64,000 nucleotides of DNA. Origin: Certhia americana. Taxonomy: Eukaryota; Chordata; Aves; Passeriformes; Certhiidae. Shown one piece after another: positions 61,401 to 64,000 of this stretch (position 1 is its first letter; each line of letters begins with the position of its first letter). Made by a program: the position numbers and the translations under genes. The notes under the pieces were generated by a model. The model made no database searches. It worked only from the letters and a program-made list of their open reading frames with translations, and was not told the DNA's origin. The stretch spans positions 94,096,643 through 94,160,642 of the forward strand of contig CM031858.1 of the NCBI GenBank assembly GCA_018697195.1, in the 5' to 3' direction.

Positions 61401-64000
61401 CTGTGCTCTCAGTGCTGCAGGGATAGCACACTTGTTGAATGCCACAGAGATGTGGGTATCTCTATCAGAAGTGCTGCAATCCCTGGGAAAATAGGCTTAC
61501 TGCCTCCAGACTTCTGAATCTCTGTTCTTCCACATCAAGTTACTCTTTTCCATCACATTGGGACACACCCGCTACTGACTAGTGTAAGTCTTCTCTATAT
61601 ATTTATATACCACACAAAGCATTCATCTTAAGTAACTAAAAGATCTTAGAGCATAACCTAGGCTTAGCATAGAAAAGGATCACAATAAACAATGGTAGGA
61701 AAAAAGAAGAATGAAGGGAAGAATGAAAAACTATGATGAATATTCTATACACATCAATCTTTACTTCCTTTTATTATGAGCGCTTTATTTAAACAATAGT
61801 CAAGTACCAAAAACTTGAAACTTTATGAATATTAAGTTTGCCTATAGAGTATCAGCAGACTAAGGAATTGTCCTAAGGCTGGATATGCAAAGCAAGATCA
61901 GTGTGTTCACTAAGAAAGCCTACCAAGTTTCTGGCTTGTAACTGTCACTTGTGAAAAGTCATCTCACTTGCCCCTCCTAAGCAGCAAGCAAGCAGGGACT
62001 AAATTCTTTGGCCACATTCCTCCTTGTTCCATATCTCAGGTGTTTATTTTTACATGGGTAAAACCCTACCCCATGTCCCATGTTTGTATTGGCATAAAAT
62101 GACAGTAAAAGGTAGTGAGTTCCAGTAAGCAGATGCCTTAATGCAGCTTAAAGAAAGAAAATCCCAACTTCCTTCTTGGTGTTCATGTCTGTGGCTAGAG
62201 CACAGCAAGTGGATGGAGAACCTCAGCACAAACAGGTGAGAGAAGAGGAACAGGTAGTGTTGCTGACATGAGATGCCAAATGGGATGTCAAGGAGACATA
62301 GAAAAGATGGTCATAGCACAGTGTCCAAATCTACGGTTGAGGGCAGGCACAAAAGGAAAGGTCATGGAAAAATTACTCTGGGAAGAAACTATTGGAAATT
62401 GCTTATAAGGTATAGACAAAATCTCTGTATGGCAGTTCCCAGATCCAGATCCTTTGACCAGACTGACAAAAAGTGGCCCTTTATGAATGGTGTTTTCAAG
62501 ACCTTACAACAATCCCAGCTTTGCCAGTGAGGGAGAGTGTGCAGGTCCTTCACTGTTGCTTCCTCCTCCTCTGTCCCTGCTTGATCAGCATTACATGCTC
62601 TGTGGTGCACACCAAGCTAAAAAGCTCATGCAGTATTACATCCTCACTATTTCCCAGGAATTTATCTGAAATAGGAAACTGTTAAGTAACTACTGCAGCA
62701 AGGAGCCACAACAAAGCAGAGAACATTAGAGTGATGGCTGACAGAGAGGGAAGTGGCAAGCATGCTGCCCCTGACCATCAGGGGACTTCCCTGCAGCACA
62801 GTTGTAGGAAGTGACAGGTACTCTGTCCTCTGCTGAATCTGTATCTGCTTTTCCATTTGACTCAGGCATTGGAAGGCACAAATGATTTTGATTTGTTTTT
62901 TATCTTCACTCAGTATTTAGGATTGAAACCTAGTTTTCCCAGGCCATGGTATAATTGTTTCATATTTGCCACAAGGGCAGCAGTTTGACCCTGATGAGTC
63001 ATGTGGGATATATGAAACAGTTGGCCCACAAGTGGAGTTAGGCTGCCTGTTCAGTCATTCCTGGAAAGTGCTTTTGGCTCATCCCATTGCCCATATATGA
63101 TTCAGTTTCACCATCTACATCAATAACTGCACCCATGGATCTTCCCATCAAAAAGGAAAACATCAGGTTTATGAATTTACCATTTCCATCATGACTTGGT
63201 AAATGCAGAGTTCCATCAACTCTTCCTGCTCCACCCGACACGCTGGAAAGCAGGAGTCCTGAGGATGATTTATCCTGCAGAAATAAAAACACTTCTTAAT
63301 TCTTACTATTACTGATGTACTGATGCTTGTACACATTATCATCACAGCAGAGATTTCCTGGGTTGCCATGTAATAGCATTACCCCAGCAGTCAGTAATGT
63401 CCTCTTTGGCTGGCTGCAACTTCCCTGGGCCCCTCATATGTTCACCTCCCATTCAGCCCTCCTGCCACAAGGTCCTGCCCTCAGTTACACCAAAGGAACC
63501 CAGAGAAGAGCCAGTGTTGGGCTGATTTCTCATGTGGTGCACGCAGTGCGTGCCTAGCAAGCACAGCGAGTGAGGACAGCTCCACGCCTGAGCTGGCTCT
63601 GGATGAAGGGAAAGGCTTGGGGTTGCTGTAGTGGATGGTTCTCCAGACACAGGCAAAGACACTGGATCTTTACAGAATCTGTCAGCTTCGTCTCCATCCC
63701 CATTCCAGGTTGCTGCATGCAGTAGGTCCTTCCAGGGATAGGCAGATGCATGTGGATTGGCTCGGTTTTGTTTGCTTTATTTAATTACCCCTAGCAGCTC
63801 ATTCAATACAGGAAAAAATAAAGCCTTATAATAACTGAGTCTTTTCTGGACAGTATAAATTATCTTGCTTAGCCAGGATTTCATGAAATTCTGAAATTAA
63901 TCCCTTTGCATAATTCATTTTAAAAAGTAACCCTTATTGTATTGCGTTAGCAAAACTAGGGCTGTTTGACAATATTTAATAAAGACATTAAAAGAAAGAA
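61401..64000. other. Unique noncoding sequence, no supported gene
   Basis: I see no recognisable gene or repeat. Short frames on both strands lack domains. The final 60 bases contain an AATAAA word (about 63977) but nothing upstream supports a transcript end. Confidence 0.55.

Noticed and set aside
1..64000. CRISPR array, bacterial operon, integron or phage content
   Set aside because: There are no regularly spaced repeats, no ribosome-binding-site-led gene runs and no prokaryotic protein families. CR1 repeats identify the DNA as vertebrate.

Overview
The window reads as vertebrate nuclear DNA from a bird. The strongest evidence is repeat content: at least five pieces of CR1-type LINE retrotransposon lie here on both strands. 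They carry the short ATTCTATG-type 3' terminal repeat and the conserved CR1 3' end and reverse-transcriptase text that dominate avian interspersed repeats. There is also an LTR-like sequence near the left end. The DNA is AT-rich, CpG-poor, and full of short A/T tracts and many short chance reading frames. A songbird is plausible from the style of the LTR, but that is an inference. CR1 also occurs in turtles and crocodilians.

I find no protein-coding exon, tRNA, rRNA or other classical gene that I can support. The reading frames longer than about 100 codons are antisense or out-of-frame readings of CR1 copies, or sit in slightly GC-richer patches where stops are rare on both strands. None has a recognisable domain or credible exon structure. 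The window is best described as intergenic or deep intronic sequence.

Layout. 1-900: unique sequence ending in a probable solo LTR 3' part (about 660-887). 900-6570: unique AT-rich DNA with a short perfect hairpin at 3693. 6575-6757: CR1 3' fragment, plus strand. 6760-14910: unique DNA. 14915-15640: CR1 fragment, minus strand. 15640-30680: unique DNA with two long A tracts and a homeodomain-site-like AT cluster near 29.1 kb. 30690-32499: the largest element, a plus-strand CR1 copy of about 1.8 kb with a broken reverse transcriptase. 32500-50957: unique DNA holding the most unusual small structures, namely a 42-bp interrupted palindrome at 37099, a P3 paired-class homeodomain palindrome at 36529, a hairpin at 42007 and paired dyads at 49109-49145. 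Next come a TA/TG microsatellite (50732) and a small CR1 3' end (about 50958). 51040-60860: unique DNA, GC-richer at about 51.5-52.8 kb with a G-quadruplex motif. 60862-61400: CR1 fragment, minus strand. 61400-64000: unique DNA.

No genes cooperate here. The testable biology is whether any dyads and homeobox-site clusters are conserved noncoding regulatory elements, and how the retroelements were broken. I found no convincing new biological system.
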